Shown one piece after another: positions 1 through 9,476 of a stretch of 64,000 nt of DNA. The stretch lies in NCBI RefSeq assembly GCF_029024965.1, contig NZ_CP118982.1, positions 1,426,001 through 1,490,000 on the forward strand, read 5' to 3'. Source of the DNA: Staphylococcus equorum (GTDB lineage Bacteria; Bacillota; Bacilli; Staphylococcales; Staphylococcaceae). Below the pieces are notes generated by a model. It worked only from the letters and a program-made list of their open reading frames with translations. It searched no databases and was not told where the DNA came from. The stretch's first letter is position 1. Each line of letters begins with the position of its first letter. The position numbers and the translations under genes are program-made.

Positions 1-1
1 A

Positions 2-397
2 TGGACAGCAGAAGTAGTACTTGATTTGAAGGCAACACATCCAGAACTTAAATTAGGTATTATTACGCCATTTCATGGTCACAGCGATAGATGGAACGAA
101 CAAAATCAAGCTAAATACCAAAATATCACGCAAAAGGCTGATTTTGTAGATAGTGTGTTTCATTCACCATACGAAGGACCTCATCAATTTAAACAGACAG
201 ATCAGTTCATGTTAGATCATACAGATCAAACATTATTAATATATGATGAGGAGCAAGAAGCAAGTCCAAAATTCTTCAAGCAAATGTTAGTTGATTTTAT
301 GGAAAAAACAAATTATACTTGTGACATTGTGACGTTCGATGAATTAACTGAGTTCATCAATGATTTACAGTGGTCTCAAGAACAAAGTTTCGAATGA
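2..397 (+). CDS. ypsA: YpsA family SLOG-domain protein, 5'-truncated by window edge
   Basis: The reading frame is open from the first bases of the window ([10 protein letters not shown]...), so this is the C-terminal 131 codons of a longer gene and the first visible TTG is not the start. The segment [17 protein letters not shown] and the acidic C-terminus match the DUF1273/YpsA family, Rossmann-like SLOG proteins. In Bacillus YpsA is linked to cell division and sits beside gpsB, as here, where gpsB starts 11 bp after this stop. Biochemical activity is unknown. Assignment rests on recalled family sequence and on this conserved synteny. Confidence 0.85.
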   Translation, partial: WTAEVVLDLKATHPELKLGIITPFHGHSDRWNEQNQAKYQNITQKADFVDSVFHSPYEGPHQFKQTDQFMLDHTDQTLLIYDEEQEASPKFFKQMLVDFMEKTNYTCDIVTFDELTEFINDLQWSQEQSFE

Positions 398-408
398 GGT
401 GGGAAAAA

Positions 409-768
409 ATGGCAGATATTTCATTGAAATTATCAGCAAAGGATATTTATGAAAAAGATTTTGAAAAAACTATGACACGTGGTTATAGAAGGGAAGAAGT
501 CGATGCCTTCTTAGACGACATCATAGCGGATTATCAAAAAATGTCAGACTTAGATAGTGAAGTTGTTAAGCTTTCCGAAGAAAACAACAAACTAAAAAAA
601 GAACTTGAAGAACTTAGATTACGTGTAGCGACGTCAAGACCACAAGAAAATAAGAATTTCTCTTCCAATAGTAATGCTGCAACTAAGAGTAATAACAACA
701 ATAACAATAATAATGTTGATATTCTAAAAAGAATTTCTAACTTAGAAAAAGCGGTATTTGGAAAATAA
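409..768 (+). CDS. gpsB: Cell-division regulator GpsB
   Basis: A 119-residue DivIVA/GpsB-family protein that coordinates septal and peripheral wall synthesis by binding penicillin-binding proteins and other divisome parts at the membrane. The N-terminal DivIVA-like domain ([20 protein letters not shown] then [15 protein letters not shown]) is followed by a coiled coil (about 45-75), an Asn-rich linker and a short C-terminal helix ([14 protein letters not shown]) of the kind that forms the trimerisation module. The ATG at 409 is chosen because GAGGTGGG lies just upstream; the longer frame from 370 overlaps ypsA and lacks a ribosome site. The linker carries a run of eight asparagines encoded by AAC/AAT codons around 691-716, a possible slippage site. 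Confidence 0.95.
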   Translation: MADISLKLSAKDIYEKDFEKTMTRGYRREEVDAFLDDIIADYQKMSDLDSEVVKLSEENNKLKKELEELRLRVATSRPQENKNFSSNSNAATKSNNNNNNNNVDILKRISNLEKAVFGK

Positions 769-824
769 CACGCTAATGAATAATTATAGTGTGTGCAAAT
801 CGTAGATATAGCTTCATCTACATA

Positions 825-865
825 AAACCAAGTTTTGATTTCATTCAAAACTTGGTTTATTTTAT
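825..865 (+). terminator. Rho-independent terminator after gpsB
   Basis: A 12-bp perfect stem (AAACCAAGTTTT at 825-836 with AAAACTTGGTTT at 847-858) followed by a T-rich tail. It ends the ypsA-gpsB transcript just before the rnpB promoter. Confidence 0.85.
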
Positions 866-894
866 TTGTTTAGCCGTCTAAAGCATGGTATACT
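866..894 (+). promoter_or_regulatory. SigA promoter of rnpB
   Basis: TTGTTT at 866-871, a 17-bp spacer and TATACT at 889-894 with an extended TGG just upstream of the -10. The predicted start, about 7 nt downstream, falls at the first base of RNase P helix P1 (901). Confidence 0.8.
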
Positions 895-900
895 TTCAAA

Positions 901-1294
901 GATGGTGTTTTGGGTGATCGCTATAGCAATATAGAGGAAAGTCCATGCTCACACAATCTGAGATGATTGTAGTGTTCGTGCTTGATGAAAAAATAAGTCA
1001 AGGCATTAAATTGACGGCAATGAAATAACCTAAGTCTTATAGATACGGTTAAAATAGTTTGAAAGTGCCACAGTGACGTAGCTTTTATAGAAATATAAAA
1101 GGTGGAACGCGGTAAACCCCTCGAGTGAGCAATCCAAATTAGGTAGGAGCACTTATTTAACGGAATTCAACGTATAAATAGGACATGCTTTTAAAAGCAT
1201 GTAGACAGATGGTTACCACCAGCGTACGAGTGTATCTAGTACACGATTGCAGTACAACGGTACAAAACATGGCTTACAGAAATATCATCACTAG
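901..1294 (+). ncRNA. rnpB: RNase P RNA, Bacillus type B
   Basis: Catalytic RNA of RNase P, which matures tRNA 5' ends. Conserved blocks match B. subtilis rnpB: GAGGAAAGTCCATGCTC near 935, GAAAGTGCCACAGTGACG near 1061, GTGGAACGCGGTAAACCCC near 1101, AACGGAATTCAACG near 1159 and ACAAAACATGGCTTACAGA near 1262. Helix P1 closes the molecule: GATGGTGTTT (901-910) pairs with AAATATCATC (1280-1289), with two G-T pairs. The layout is type B, as expected for Staphylococcus. Exact 3' end is uncertain by a few nucleotides. Confidence 0.97.
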
Positions 1295-1298
1295 ACCC

Positions 1299-1327
1299 AA
1301 GCTCTCCCACATAGGAGAGCTTTTTTA
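1299..1327 (+). terminator. Terminator of rnpB
   Basis: Stem AAGCTCTCC (1299-1307) with GGAGAGCTT (1314-1322), six-base loop, then a T-run. It directly follows the end of RNase P RNA. Confidence 0.9.
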
Positions 1328-1452
1328 ATTTCTAAAGTTATAGAAGGTATTCATTAAACTGAGTTGCATTAGAACTTAGTACATTGTCATATCTATTTAA
1401 AAAATTTTTTGATAAAATATAAGTAAATCTTTATTTAAGAAGGAGCAAACTA

Positions 1453-2586
1453 ATGTATCAATTATTAGCCGTATGTCCTATGGGATTAGAAGCAGTTGTG
1501 GCGAAAGAAGTTCAAGAATTAGGTTATGAAACAACTGTCGAAAATGGCAGAATATTTTTTGAAGGTGACGAATCTGCAATTGTTAAGTGTAATTTATGGT
1601 TACGTACAGCCGACAGAATTAAAATTGTAGTAGGTCAATTTAAAGCCACTACATTTGATGAGTTATTTGAAAAAACAAAGGCCTTACCATGGGAGACAAT
1701 CGTTGAACAAGATGGTAATTTCCCAGTACAAGGCCGTAGTGTGAAATCAACGTTGTTTAGTGTGCCTGATTGCCAAGCAATTGTAAAAAAAGCAATTGTT
1801 GAACGTTTAAGACGTGCGTACCAAGAACGTGGTTGGTTAAATGAAACAGGTGCAAAATACCCAGTAGAAGTTTCAATATTAAAAGATAATGCACTCCTTA
1901 CAATAGACACTTCTGGTTCAGGGTTGAATAAACGTGGTTACCGTTTAGCTCAAGGTGAAGCACCAATTAAAGAAACACTAGCAGCAAGCTTAATTCGTTT
2001 AGCGAATTGGACAGGTGACACACCGTTAATAGATCCATTCTGTGGTTCTGGCACAATAGCGATAGAAGCTTGCTTAATCGCGCAAAACATTGCTCCTGGA
2101 TTTAATCGTGATTTTGTTTCTGAGAAATGGGACATGATGCCTGACAATTTATATGATGAAATGAGAGACGAAGCAGACCAACAAGCTAATTACGATAGAA
2201 AACTTGAAATTTATGCTTCGGATATCGATCCAGAAATGATAGATATTGCACGCAGAAACGCTGAAGAAGTGGGATTAGCTGATATTATTCAATTTAGCGT
2301 GAAAGATGTTAATACACTTACAATAGATACAGATGAGCCAATCGCACTTATAGGCAACCCGCCATATGGTGAACGTATTGGGGACCGTGATGAAGTAGAA
2401 GTTATGTATCGCTATATAGGTGAACTAATGCAACAACATCCTCATCTATCAACTTATATTTTGACAAGTAGTACAGAATTTGAACATTTAGTTAACCAGA
2501 AGGCAACTAAGCGTAGAAAGTTATTTAATGGATATATTGAATGTACGTATTATCAGTATTGGGGTAAGAGAAAACCTCAAAATTAA
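1453..2586 (+). CDS. THUMP-domain rRNA (guanine-N2) methyltransferase, RlmL/YpsC-like
   Basis: A 377-residue SAM-dependent RNA methyltransferase. The N-terminal THUMP/ferredoxin-like RNA-binding region (about 1-155) precedes a Rossmann methyltransferase domain. Visible motifs are the SAM-binding DPFCGSGTIAIEA (about 195) and the catalytic NPPYGERIG (about 302), typical of N2-guanine methylation. The family member in E. coli (RlmL N-terminal half) makes m2G2445 in 23S rRNA; Bacillus calls it YpsC. Start ATG is preceded by AGAAGGAGC. It sits downstream of rnpB as in other staphylococci. The target nucleotide is inferred from family, not seen. Confidence 0.88.
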   Translation: MYQLLAVCPMGLEAVVAKEVQELGYETTVENGRIFFEGDESAIVKCNLWLRTADRIKIVVGQFKATTFDELFEKTKALPWETIVEQDGNFPVQGRSVKSTLFSVPDCQAIVKKAIVERLRRAYQERGWLNETGAKYPVEVSILKDNALLTIDTSGSGLNKRGYRLAQGEAPIKETLAASLIRLANWTGDTPLIDPFCGSGTIAIEACLIAQNIAPGFNRDFVSEKWDMMPDNLYDEMRDEADQQANYDRKLEIYASDIDPEMIDIARRNAEEVGLADIIQFSVKDVNTLTIDTDEPIALIGNPPYGERIGDRDEVEVMYRYIGELMQQHPHLSTYILTSSTEFEHLVNQKATKRRKLFNGYIECTYYQYWGKRKPQN

Positions 2587-2624
2587 AAATTTAATAGAGT
2601 GAAAAGTAGAAAGAGGTGCATCTT

Positions 2625-3530
2625 TTGAACACTGAATTTAAAAAGGGAATCGTATTTGCTTTTGGTGCATATATTTTATGGGGTGTTCTACCCATATATT
2701 GGGATTTAATTAGAGAATTAGGCGCATTTGAAATTTTAGCATATAGAATTGTGCTTTCGATGATATTTATGCTATTTGTTGTAGTGTTCACTAAAAATAC
2801 TGAACCCTTTAAACGAGATGTTCATCAACTCTTTACAAACCCAATTCAACTCATTGCTATTATTGCAGCAGGTTATGTAATTACAATTAACTGGGGCACA
2901 TTCATATGGGCTGTAGCAAATGGTCACGTACTGCAAACTAGCTTAGGATATTATATTAATCCACTCGTAAGTATTATACTTGCACTCATATTCTTGAAAG
3001 AACGTTTTAATAAATTAGAGTGGATCGCAATTGCATTAGCAGTTATAGGTGTGCTCTATATGACATTAAAAATGGGTGTATTCCCAGGTATTTCGCTATT
3101 ATTAGCAAGTTCGTTTGGTTTATACGGGTTAATTAAAAAACTAGTACCGATAGATGCCATTAGCAGTATCACTATAGAATGTATTGCTACTGCTCCAGCA
3201 GGCTTTATATATCTATGGTATATATGGCAACAAGGAAGTTCTTCTCTAGGAGTCAATAGTTCATCATTTTGGCTATTATTTTCAGGGGCGATTACAGCGA
3301 TTCCGCTAATATTGTTTTCAGCAGGTGCCCGTAGAATCCCATTGTCATTAACCGGCTTCATTCAATACATCGCTCCAACATTGATGTTTGTATTAGGGAT
3401 ATTCTTATTTAAAGAACCATTTAATATTGACCAGTTAGTAACGTTCATATTTATATGGATTGGTATTATTGTCTATAGCATTTCTCAATACTTTAAAATT
3501 AAGAAAGATAAAAACCCTTTAATTCGTTAA
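2625..3530 (+). CDS. rarD: RarD/EamA family permease
   Basis: A very hydrophobic protein of about 301 residues with ten predicted membrane segments in two EamA (DMT superfamily) halves. The opening (GIVFAFGAYILWGVLPIYWD) is the RarD signature. Substrate is unknown; the RarD name comes from chloramphenicol-sensitivity work in other bacteria and does not prove drug transport. Start: the longest frame opens with a GTG at 2616 that lies inside the ribosome site AAGAGG (2611-2616), so TTG at 2625, eight bases downstream, is preferred. Confidence 0.85.
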   Translation: MNTEFKKGIVFAFGAYILWGVLPIYWDLIRELGAFEILAYRIVLSMIFMLFVVVFTKNTEPFKRDVHQLFTNPIQLIAIIAAGYVITINWGTFIWAVANGHVLQTSLGYYINPLVSIILALIFLKERFNKLEWIAIALAVIGVLYMTLKMGVFPGISLLLASSFGLYGLIKKLVPIDAISSITIECIATAPAGFIYLWYIWQQGSSSLGVNSSSFWLLFSGAITAIPLILFSAGARRIPLSLTGFIQYIAPTLMFVLGIFLFKEPFNIDQLVTFIFIWIGIIVYSISQYFKIKKDKNPLIR

Positions 3531-3571
3531 CAATTTAAGCTTATCATTACATTTAGATCTCTAGATGTTGA

Positions 3572-3610
3572 GAGACTGGGACATATCACGTGTCTCAGTC
3601 TCGTTTTTTA
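3572..3610 (+). terminator. Terminator after rarD
   Basis: A 12-bp stem, GAGACTGGGACA (3572-3583) with TGTCTCAGTCTC (3591-3602) including one G-T pair, then CGTTTTTTATTTT. It abuts the dispersed repeat at 3612-3806. Confidence 0.88.
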
Positions 3611-3611
3611 T

Positions 3612-3806
3612 TTTGTCAGTGGCTGACTGAATTGAAAATGCGCTTATATCAAACTATTAAAGAAATACTACTTCATTTATTGTAATCAAGTAGTTCTTAT
3701 TCAAGCTTTCCAACGATTGTATTACATTTTACAGTCACCTATGTCGGGCTCACACATACGACGAAATTTTATTAGAAATATTAAATCTCTGTCCCACTCC
3801 CTTAAC
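3612..3806 (-). repeat. Dispersed intergenic repeat, copy 1 (inverted)
   Basis: Read on the minus strand this segment matches the copy at 22073-22290. Shared blocks include the GGGA..GAGACAGA-like start (minus-strand GGGAGTGGGACAGAGA), a hairpin CTACTT...GAAGTAG and GTCAGCCACTG. It contains no supported gene; the 77-codon frame at 3717-3950 has no ribosome site. The remainder to 4099 is AT-rich spacer with nothing recognised. Confidence 0.75.
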
Positions 3807-4099
3807 ATATCTAGAGATTTTACAATTCCACACATTATATGTACAAAAATGCATATCGCTAATATAGCTATGGTGATTAATCATCAATACATTATAGTAA
3901 TCCAATTAAGCACTCAGATTGTAATCAAGTATGTTTTAAGTTTAATATGAGGGTAAAGAGGTTAACTATAGTACTGTGAGTTTAAACAGATTATATGTAA
4001 TAAGCCTACTTCAGTCTTAGTAATGAAAAGAAACGAAGTAATATTTTTGATTAAATAGCAAAGTTATTAAAAACAATAATATAATATTGGAGTGATTGG

Positions 4100-4735
4100 A
4101 TGACAAGAGTATTAATTCTAGGGGCAAATGGTGCAGTTTCTAAAGCAGCTATTAATTCTTTTTTAGAAAACACATCCTATACCTTAAGATTATTTTTAAG
4201 AGATGCGAATAGATTACCTGACTTTGCATCAGATAGAATTCGTGTGCGAGAAGGTGACGCTACTAACTTTGACGATGTTAATAGTGCAATGGACGATGTA
4301 GATATCGTCTTAGCTAGTTTATCAGGAGACCTTGATAAAGAAGCAGCAACTATTGTAAAAGCAATGCAAACAAATGATGTGAAACGTTTAGTCTTCGTAA
4401 CATCTTTAGGTATATATAATGAGGTCCCAGGAGAGTTTGGGGAATGGATTCAACAACAAATAGGTGATAGATTACCTGTTTATAAAGCAGCAGCTGATAT
4501 TATTGAAAGTTCAGGGCTAGATTATACTATTTTTAGACCAGCATGGTTAACACATACAAATGAAATTGATTATGAAATTACTCAAAAGAACGAATCATTC
4601 AAAGGTACAGAAGTATCTAGAAAAAGTGTAGCAGCTGTCGTTGTTAAAATCGCTAAAGATCCAAGTCTTTATTTAAAAGAAAACATAGGTATCAATAAGC
4701 CGAATACTGATTACAATAAACCTAAAGGGAGTTAA
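4100..4735 (+). CDS. NAD(P)-binding SDR/NmrA-like oxidoreductase
   Basis: A 211-residue atypical short-chain dehydrogenase. The dinucleotide-binding motif GANGAVSKAAI starts at residue 8, slightly different from the usual GxxGxxG. Following features are an acidic DATNFDDV (cofactor-side loop), VKRLVFVTSLGIY, and DYTIFRPAWLT, as in the SDR_a5 / NAD(P)H-binding group (YwnB/YhfK-like). The YxxxK pair is partly kept (PVYKAAADIIESSGLDY). Substrate unknown. ATG follows TTGGAGTG. A single-gene unit between two terminators. Confidence 0.8.
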   Translation: MTRVLILGANGAVSKAAINSFLENTSYTLRLFLRDANRLPDFASDRIRVREGDATNFDDVNSAMDDVDIVLASLSGDLDKEAATIVKAMQTNDVKRLVFVTSLGIYNEVPGEFGEWIQQQIGDRLPVYKAAADIIESSGLDYTIFRPAWLTHTNEIDYEITQKNESFKGTEVSRKSVAAVVVKIAKDPSLYLKENIGINKPNTDYNKPKGS

Positions 4736-5071
4736 TAATAAGTAGGTATATAAAGACTGAGTAAAACAATAGACAGACTATCAATACTGAAGCGTATATA
4801 TAGATTAGTTCATCATAAACTACCTTATGCTGGTGTCATTCCAAATTTGTTTGGAGTGACTTTTTTATTACGATTGTTTTATATCATAACAACCCATTTC
4901 TATAATCATGCTAAGTGATTAGAATACACTACGTACATAACGTAACATTAAGATAAATTATCATTAATACGGATTAAAAGAAATTTAATTTCACTTACTA
5001 CCTTTAGACAAACAATAATTTGTTATACAATAAGTTTAATTACATACAAGTAATCAAAGGGGATACATATA
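4736..5071. other. Spacer of 336 bp with one terminator
   Basis: Contains the hairpin at 4835-4867 and AT-rich sequence leading to the dynamin ribosome site AAAGGGG. No ORF with a ribosome site or RNA gene was recognised. Confidence 0.5.
4835..4867 (+). terminator. Terminator after SDR gene
   Basis: GTCATTCCAAA (4835-4845) pairs with TTTGGAGTGAC (4850-4860), one G-T pair, four-base loop, then six T. Confidence 0.88.
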
Positions 5072-8000
5072 ATGTCTAATACTGAGCAACTCGATATTTT
5101 ATATAAACTAAAAAAAGAAGTTGAAAAATCAAATAATGGACGTCTTGTCCACATCATCAATCAAGTTATTAAAAAGGTATACTTAGAACAATATACTGCA
5201 ACTTTTGTAGGCCACTTCTCAGCAGGTAAATCTACTTTAATTAACTTACTCTTGGAAGAAAGTATTTTGCCAAGTTCGCCTGTACCAACAACAAGTAATA
5301 CGGCTATTGTGTCTGTGTCAGACGAACCAGGAATTATTGCAAACTTAAGCAATCAACAATATACATTATTAAATAATTACGATGAAGTTAAACAAATGAA
5401 TCGTGAAAACATAGATGTAGAATCTGTAGAAATAAAATTCCCATCAGATAAATTCAAAAAAGGTTTCACGTTACAAGATACACCTGGTGTAGACTCTAAT
5501 GTTGCAACACACCAATCAAGTACAGAGGAATTTATGTATACGAGTAATGTACTTTTTTATACAGTAGATTACAACCATGTGCAGTCAGCTTTAAATTTCC
5601 AATTTATGAAACAGTTAAATGCAGCAAATGTGCCAGTGGTATTTGTAATTAATCAAATAGACAAACATAGCGAAGAAGAAATTACTTTCGAGACATTTAA
5701 AGATCGTGTAGAGAAATCAATCGCTGAGTGGGAAATCGAATTAGATCAAATATTTTATGTCTCAAAATATGATCATGAATATAATGAAATTGACACGCTT
5801 TCTAATTATTTAATTGAAAAAGACACCCATAGAGAATCTATCGAGGATTATGTGGAACGAATTGTTGAATTTATTACTGATGAACAATTATCTTATATTC
5901 AATATGAAATTCAAGATATTTTAGATCAACTTGATATTTTCGAAGCGGATTTTGACCAAGCTTATCTCAATTTCCAACAAAACCAAGAGGTCAGTGAAGA
6001 AGCCAAGTTATTAAATAACCCTGATGAATTATATGACTTTTTAAAGCAAAAACGTAAAGATATTTTAGATAATGCATATATCATGACGCATGATATTAGA
6101 GAAAAAATCAAAATTTATTTAGAAAGTCGTACGAAAGACTTTAAAGTCGGCGGTTTATTTAATAAAAAACAAAAAACATTAGAAGAACAACAAAAGAGAT
6201 TAACAGCAGTTGTAGAACAACTCCAAGACAAAGTAAATCAAGAAGTCAGACAACCACTAAGAGAAGACATGTCATTTTTAACACGTTTTATAAATTCTTC
6301 AGAGGTAAATGACGACATTCTTAATCAACATTATACAATACACCCAGAACTCATAACTGATTTATATCAAATGCAAATAACAATTAGTAATCAATATGTT
6401 TTAACATTTGCAGATGATTTGATGGCTTCACTTAAAAAATTTATTGCAAAAGAATCTGACCCATTATTTAAAAAGGCTATTAAACATTCACAAGCAAATG
6501 ATATCGGTACAGAACAAGAAGACGATTATAATGATTATGTGAAATTTATGGAAATGCGTAATTTGAGAGAGTCTCTGGAAACACAAAACTATATGCATTA
6601 TTACATTCATATGGATGACTCTTTAGATAAATTAATAGACCGAACAGAAATCAAATACACAGCACAAGACAATACTGATACTGTCAAGATGAGTAAAAGA
6701 AACACAATTGAGAAACATTACGATAACCAAGACAATACGCAAAACATCAAAAATGCACTTGAATTAATTCAAGATATACCTTTATTCGAACAAACAAAAA
6801 AAGACATTGATGATACATTAACGAGATTAGAAAATAAAGTTGTGAAAATAGGGGTCTTTGGTACATTTAGTGCAGGCAAAAGTAGTTTGATTAATGCCTT
6901 ACTGGGTGGCTCGCACTTAGTCAGTTCACCTAATCCAACCACTGCAGCAATGACTGAATTAACTTATGGACATGAAAGTCAGATTACACTTAAATCATCT
7001 GAACAACTTTTAGACGAGTTAAATCAAGTTTTCGAAATTGAAAATAAAGCATTTGATAGTATTGAAACGTTTTTAAGTAAAAATACAGATAAAATCAAAG
7101 CGACTTTGGAAAAAAATCAATTGGCTTTTGTGAACGCAGTTGAAAAACATTACAGTATGTATAAACACATGTTAGAAGAAGGTCAAACACATACTATTCC
7201 ACAAGATGATATTAAAAAATGGAGTGCAGAAGATGAGTATGCAACGTTTGTAAACACAGTACACCTTAAACTACCAATCGATTGGTTAAAAGATAAAATC
7301 ATCGTTGATTCCCTAGGATTACATTCCAATAATCAACGTCATACAAATGAAACTGAGAAAATACTAACATCTTCAGATTTAATCTTATATGTAAGTTATT
7401 TTAATCATTCGTTTACAAACAATGACAAACGCTTTATTGAACATATGAAAGAAATGAATCAATTAAATGAAAATCAAGCTTTCAAAATGATTATAAATGC
7501 TACTGACTTAGCAGAAACTGATGAAGATTTAAATGCTGTGATAGAATATGTTGGTGATGCTTTAACTCAAGTTAACATGGATTCAGACATTTTTGCTGTT
7601 TCCAGTAGAGAAGCACTTAAGTCTGGCGATAAAGGAATAGATAAATTACAAGAGAGTATTCAACACTTTACTCAAGTTGAATCTAAATATATACTTCAAC
7701 AACAAATGTTAAAACAACTCACACATATTTCCGAAGCGTTTGAACAAATGATTGAAGAAACAAAGAACAACAAAGCTCAAATTGAACAACGTAAACAAAA
7801 ATTAAAAAATTATGAACAATCAACAGTGTTGAGTTATAACATATTACAAACTGCAGAACAACGTGCTTCAAATGAGGTAGAAGACCAAATCTATCACTTA
7901 AACGAACGCTTGAAATTACAATTACAAGATGAAGTCAAATCTATTTATAATGGACAAATGACAAAAAATAGTAATTTCAACGAAGAAAAACGTCTATCTA

Positions 8001-8512
8001 CAAAAATTTATTTAGATCAAATTCATCAACGCTTGTACTTAGAGCAATCCTTACTTGTTGAACGCGTCAAAAAATATTTCCACGAACAATTGCATAATGA
8101 AATTGCACCGTTAAAGCAAAAACTTGAACAATTGCATGTGTTTATTGAACCAAAATTTGATAAAAACAATATTGAATTAGATGAACCTTATTTAAAAGTT
8201 GAGTTAAGTCATATGGTTGATGCATTACCTAAATCACTTTCTAAAAAGAATATCCTGCAACCTAAGACACAAGGTGAGTTACAAGAACAAATTACTCAAG
8301 AAACAATCAAGTTACTTGCCCCTTGTATCGCTGATCTTAGAAAAGCACTCAATGAAATCGTCTTAGTTATGAACGAGAATGCTGAAACAAAATTCAAGCA
8401 ATTTGAAAGTGATATTCATCGTCAAATCAAAGAATTATTATCATTTGAAATCGATGATGCATTGATTCAACAATTGCAAGAAACGAACGCACAATTAAAA
8501 GTGCTATTGTAA
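5072..8512 (+). CDS. Tandem-GTPase bacterial dynamin (DynA/YpbR-like)
   Basis: A 1146-residue protein with two complete dynamin-like halves. Half one has a P-loop GHFSAGKST (47-55), a G3-like DTPGVDS and a G4-like NQID. Half two has GTFSAGKSS (597-605), DSLGLHS (D746) in place of DTPG, and NATD. Each GTPase is followed by long helical, coiled-coil regions expected for a membrane-binding trunk. B. subtilis DynA has the same double layout and tethers and fuses membranes, helping membranes withstand pore-forming agents and phage. The stop is 20 bp before the exonuclease ATG, suggesting co-transcription. Start ATG follows AAAGGGG. Role in this species is by homology. Confidence 0.92.
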   Translation: MSNTEQLDILYKLKKEVEKSNNGRLVHIINQVIKKVYLEQYTATFVGHFSAGKSTLINLLLEESILPSSPVPTTSNTAIVSVSDEPGIIANLSNQQYTLLNNYDEVKQMNRENIDVESVEIKFPSDKFKKGFTLQDTPGVDSNVATHQSSTEEFMYTSNVLFYTVDYNHVQSALNFQFMKQLNAANVPVVFVINQIDKHSEEEITFETFKDRVEKSIAEWEIELDQIFYVSKYDHEYNEIDTLSNYLIEKDTHRESIEDYVERIVEFITDEQLSYIQYEIQDILDQLDIFEADFDQAYLNFQQNQEVSEEAKLLNNPDELYDFLKQKRKDILDNAYIMTHDIREKIKIYLESRTKDFKVGGLFNKKQKTLEEQQKRLTAVVEQLQDKVNQEVRQPLREDMSFLTRFINSSEVNDDILNQHYTIHPELITDLYQMQITISNQYVLTFADDLMASLKKFIAKESDPLFKKAIKHSQANDIGTEQEDDYNDYVKFMEMRNLRESLETQNYMHYYIHMDDSLDKLIDRTEIKYTAQDNTDTVKMSKRNTIEKHYDNQDNTQNIKNALELIQDIPLFEQTKKDIDDTLTRLENKVVKIGVFGTFSAGKSSLINALLGGSHLVSSPNPTTAAMTELTYGHESQITLKSSEQLLDELNQVFEIENKAFDSIETFLSKNTDKIKATLEKNQLAFVNAVEKHYSMYKHMLEEGQTHTIPQDDIKKWSAEDEYATFVNTVHLKLPIDWLKDKIIVDSLGLHSNNQRHTNETEKILTSSDLILYVSYFNHSFTNNDKRFIEHMKEMNQLNENQAFKMIINATDLAETDEDLNAVIEYVGDALTQVNMDSDIFAVSSREALKSGDKGIDKLQESIQHFTQVESKYILQQQMLKQLTHISEAFEQMIEETKNNKAQIEQRKQKLKNYEQSTVLSYNILQTAEQRASNEVEDQIYHLNERLKLQLQDEVKSIYNGQMTKNSNFNEEKRLSTKIYLDQIHQRLYLEQSLLVERVKKYFHEQLHNEIAPLKQKLEQLHVFIEPKFDKNNIELDEPYLKVELSHMVDALPKSLSKKNILQPKTQGELQEQITQETIKLLAPCIADLRKALNEIVLVMNENAETKFKQFESDIHRQIKELLSFEIDDALIQQLQETNAQLKVLL

Positions 8513-8532
8513 ACAAGAAAGAGGTACACAAA

Positions 8533-9414
8533 ATGTCTAATAAAATATTACTAATAGATGGCATGGCTTTATTATTCCGCCATTTTTATGCTACAAGTCT
8601 TCACAAACAATTTATGCGCAATTCTTCAGGTACACCTACAAATGGCATACAAGGATTTGTGCGTCACGTGTTTAGCGCAATCAATGACATACAGCCAACA
8701 CATGTAGCTGTATGCTGGGATATGGGGAAATCCACTTTTAGAAATGATATGTTTGATGGTTATAAACAAAATAGACCAGCACCACCTGAAGAACTTATCC
8801 CTCAATTTGATTATGTGAAAGAGGTTTCCAATCAATTTGGTTTTGTTAATATTGGCGTTCAGAACTATGAAGCTGATGATGTTATTGGAACGTTAGCACA
8901 TCAATATTCTGATGAAAATCAAGTTTATGTAGTAACTGGTGATAAAGACATACTACAATGTATCAATCCCAATGTAGAAATTTGGTTAACTAAAAAGGGG
9001 TTCAGCATTTATAATCGCTACACGCTTGATAGATTCCAAAGTGAATATGGATTGAATCCGTTACAACTTATTGATGTAAAAGCCTTTATGGGAGATAGCG
9101 CAGATGGTTATCCCGGCGTAAAAGGCATAGGAGAAAAAACGGCAATTAAACTTATTCAAAATTATGGTTCTGTAGAATCTGTCGTTGACGCAATAGATGA
9201 ATTGACACCTGGTCAACAGAATAAAATAAATAATGATATGCAAAACTTAAAGGTTTCCAAGTCTTTAGCTAAAATTCACACTGAAGTGCCTTTAGATACA
9301 ACAACATTATTACAAGATATGAAATTTGGTACAGATATCACTAAGATATTAAATATCTGTAACGAACATGAGTTATACGTATCCGGAAAATACTTATCTA
9401 CTCATTTCAGTTAA
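8533..9414 (+). CDS. Stand-alone 5'-3' exonuclease (YpcP-like, FEN family)
   Basis: A 293-residue homologue of the N-terminal 5'-nuclease domain of DNA polymerase I. Metal-binding motifs are visible: LLIDGMALLFR near the start, YKQNRP, EADDVIGTLA, VTGDKDILQ and GDSADGYPGVKGIGEKTA (helix-hairpin-helix with 3-metal Asp residues). Such proteins process RNA primers and flaps and back up the polI nuclease. ATG preceded by AGAAAGAGGT. It lies immediately after the dynamin gene and before a bidirectional terminator. Confidence 0.92.
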   Translation: MSNKILLIDGMALLFRHFYATSLHKQFMRNSSGTPTNGIQGFVRHVFSAINDIQPTHVAVCWDMGKSTFRNDMFDGYKQNRPAPPEELIPQFDYVKEVSNQFGFVNIGVQNYEADDVIGTLAHQYSDENQVYVVTGDKDILQCINPNVEIWLTKKGFSIYNRYTLDRFQSEYGLNPLQLIDVKAFMGDSADGYPGVKGIGEKTAIKLIQNYGSVESVVDAIDELTPGQQNKINNDMQNLKVSKSLAKIHTEVPLDTTTLLQDMKFGTDITKILNICNEHELYVSGKYLSTHFS

Positions 9415-9425
9415 GCATACAAATA

Positions 9426-9473
9426 AAAAAGTGGTTGTCAGCAATCCATTCGGAAAGCTAGCAGCCACTTTTT
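9426..9473. terminator. Bidirectional terminator
   Basis: AAAAAGTGGTTG (9426-9437) pairs with CAGCCACTTTTT (9462-9473). A-run and T-run on either side serve the exonuclease gene on the plus strand and the RNase H-like gene on the minus strand, which converge here. Confidence 0.85.
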
Positions 9474-9476
9474 ATA

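Noticed and set aside
534..848. 104-codon minus-strand ORF over gpsB
   Set aside because: Its poly-leucine stretch is only the reverse reading of the Asn-codon tract in gpsB.
3717..3950. 77-codon ORF in the spacer after rarD
   Set aside because: No ribosome site, no recognisable protein pattern, and most of it lies in the dispersed repeat.
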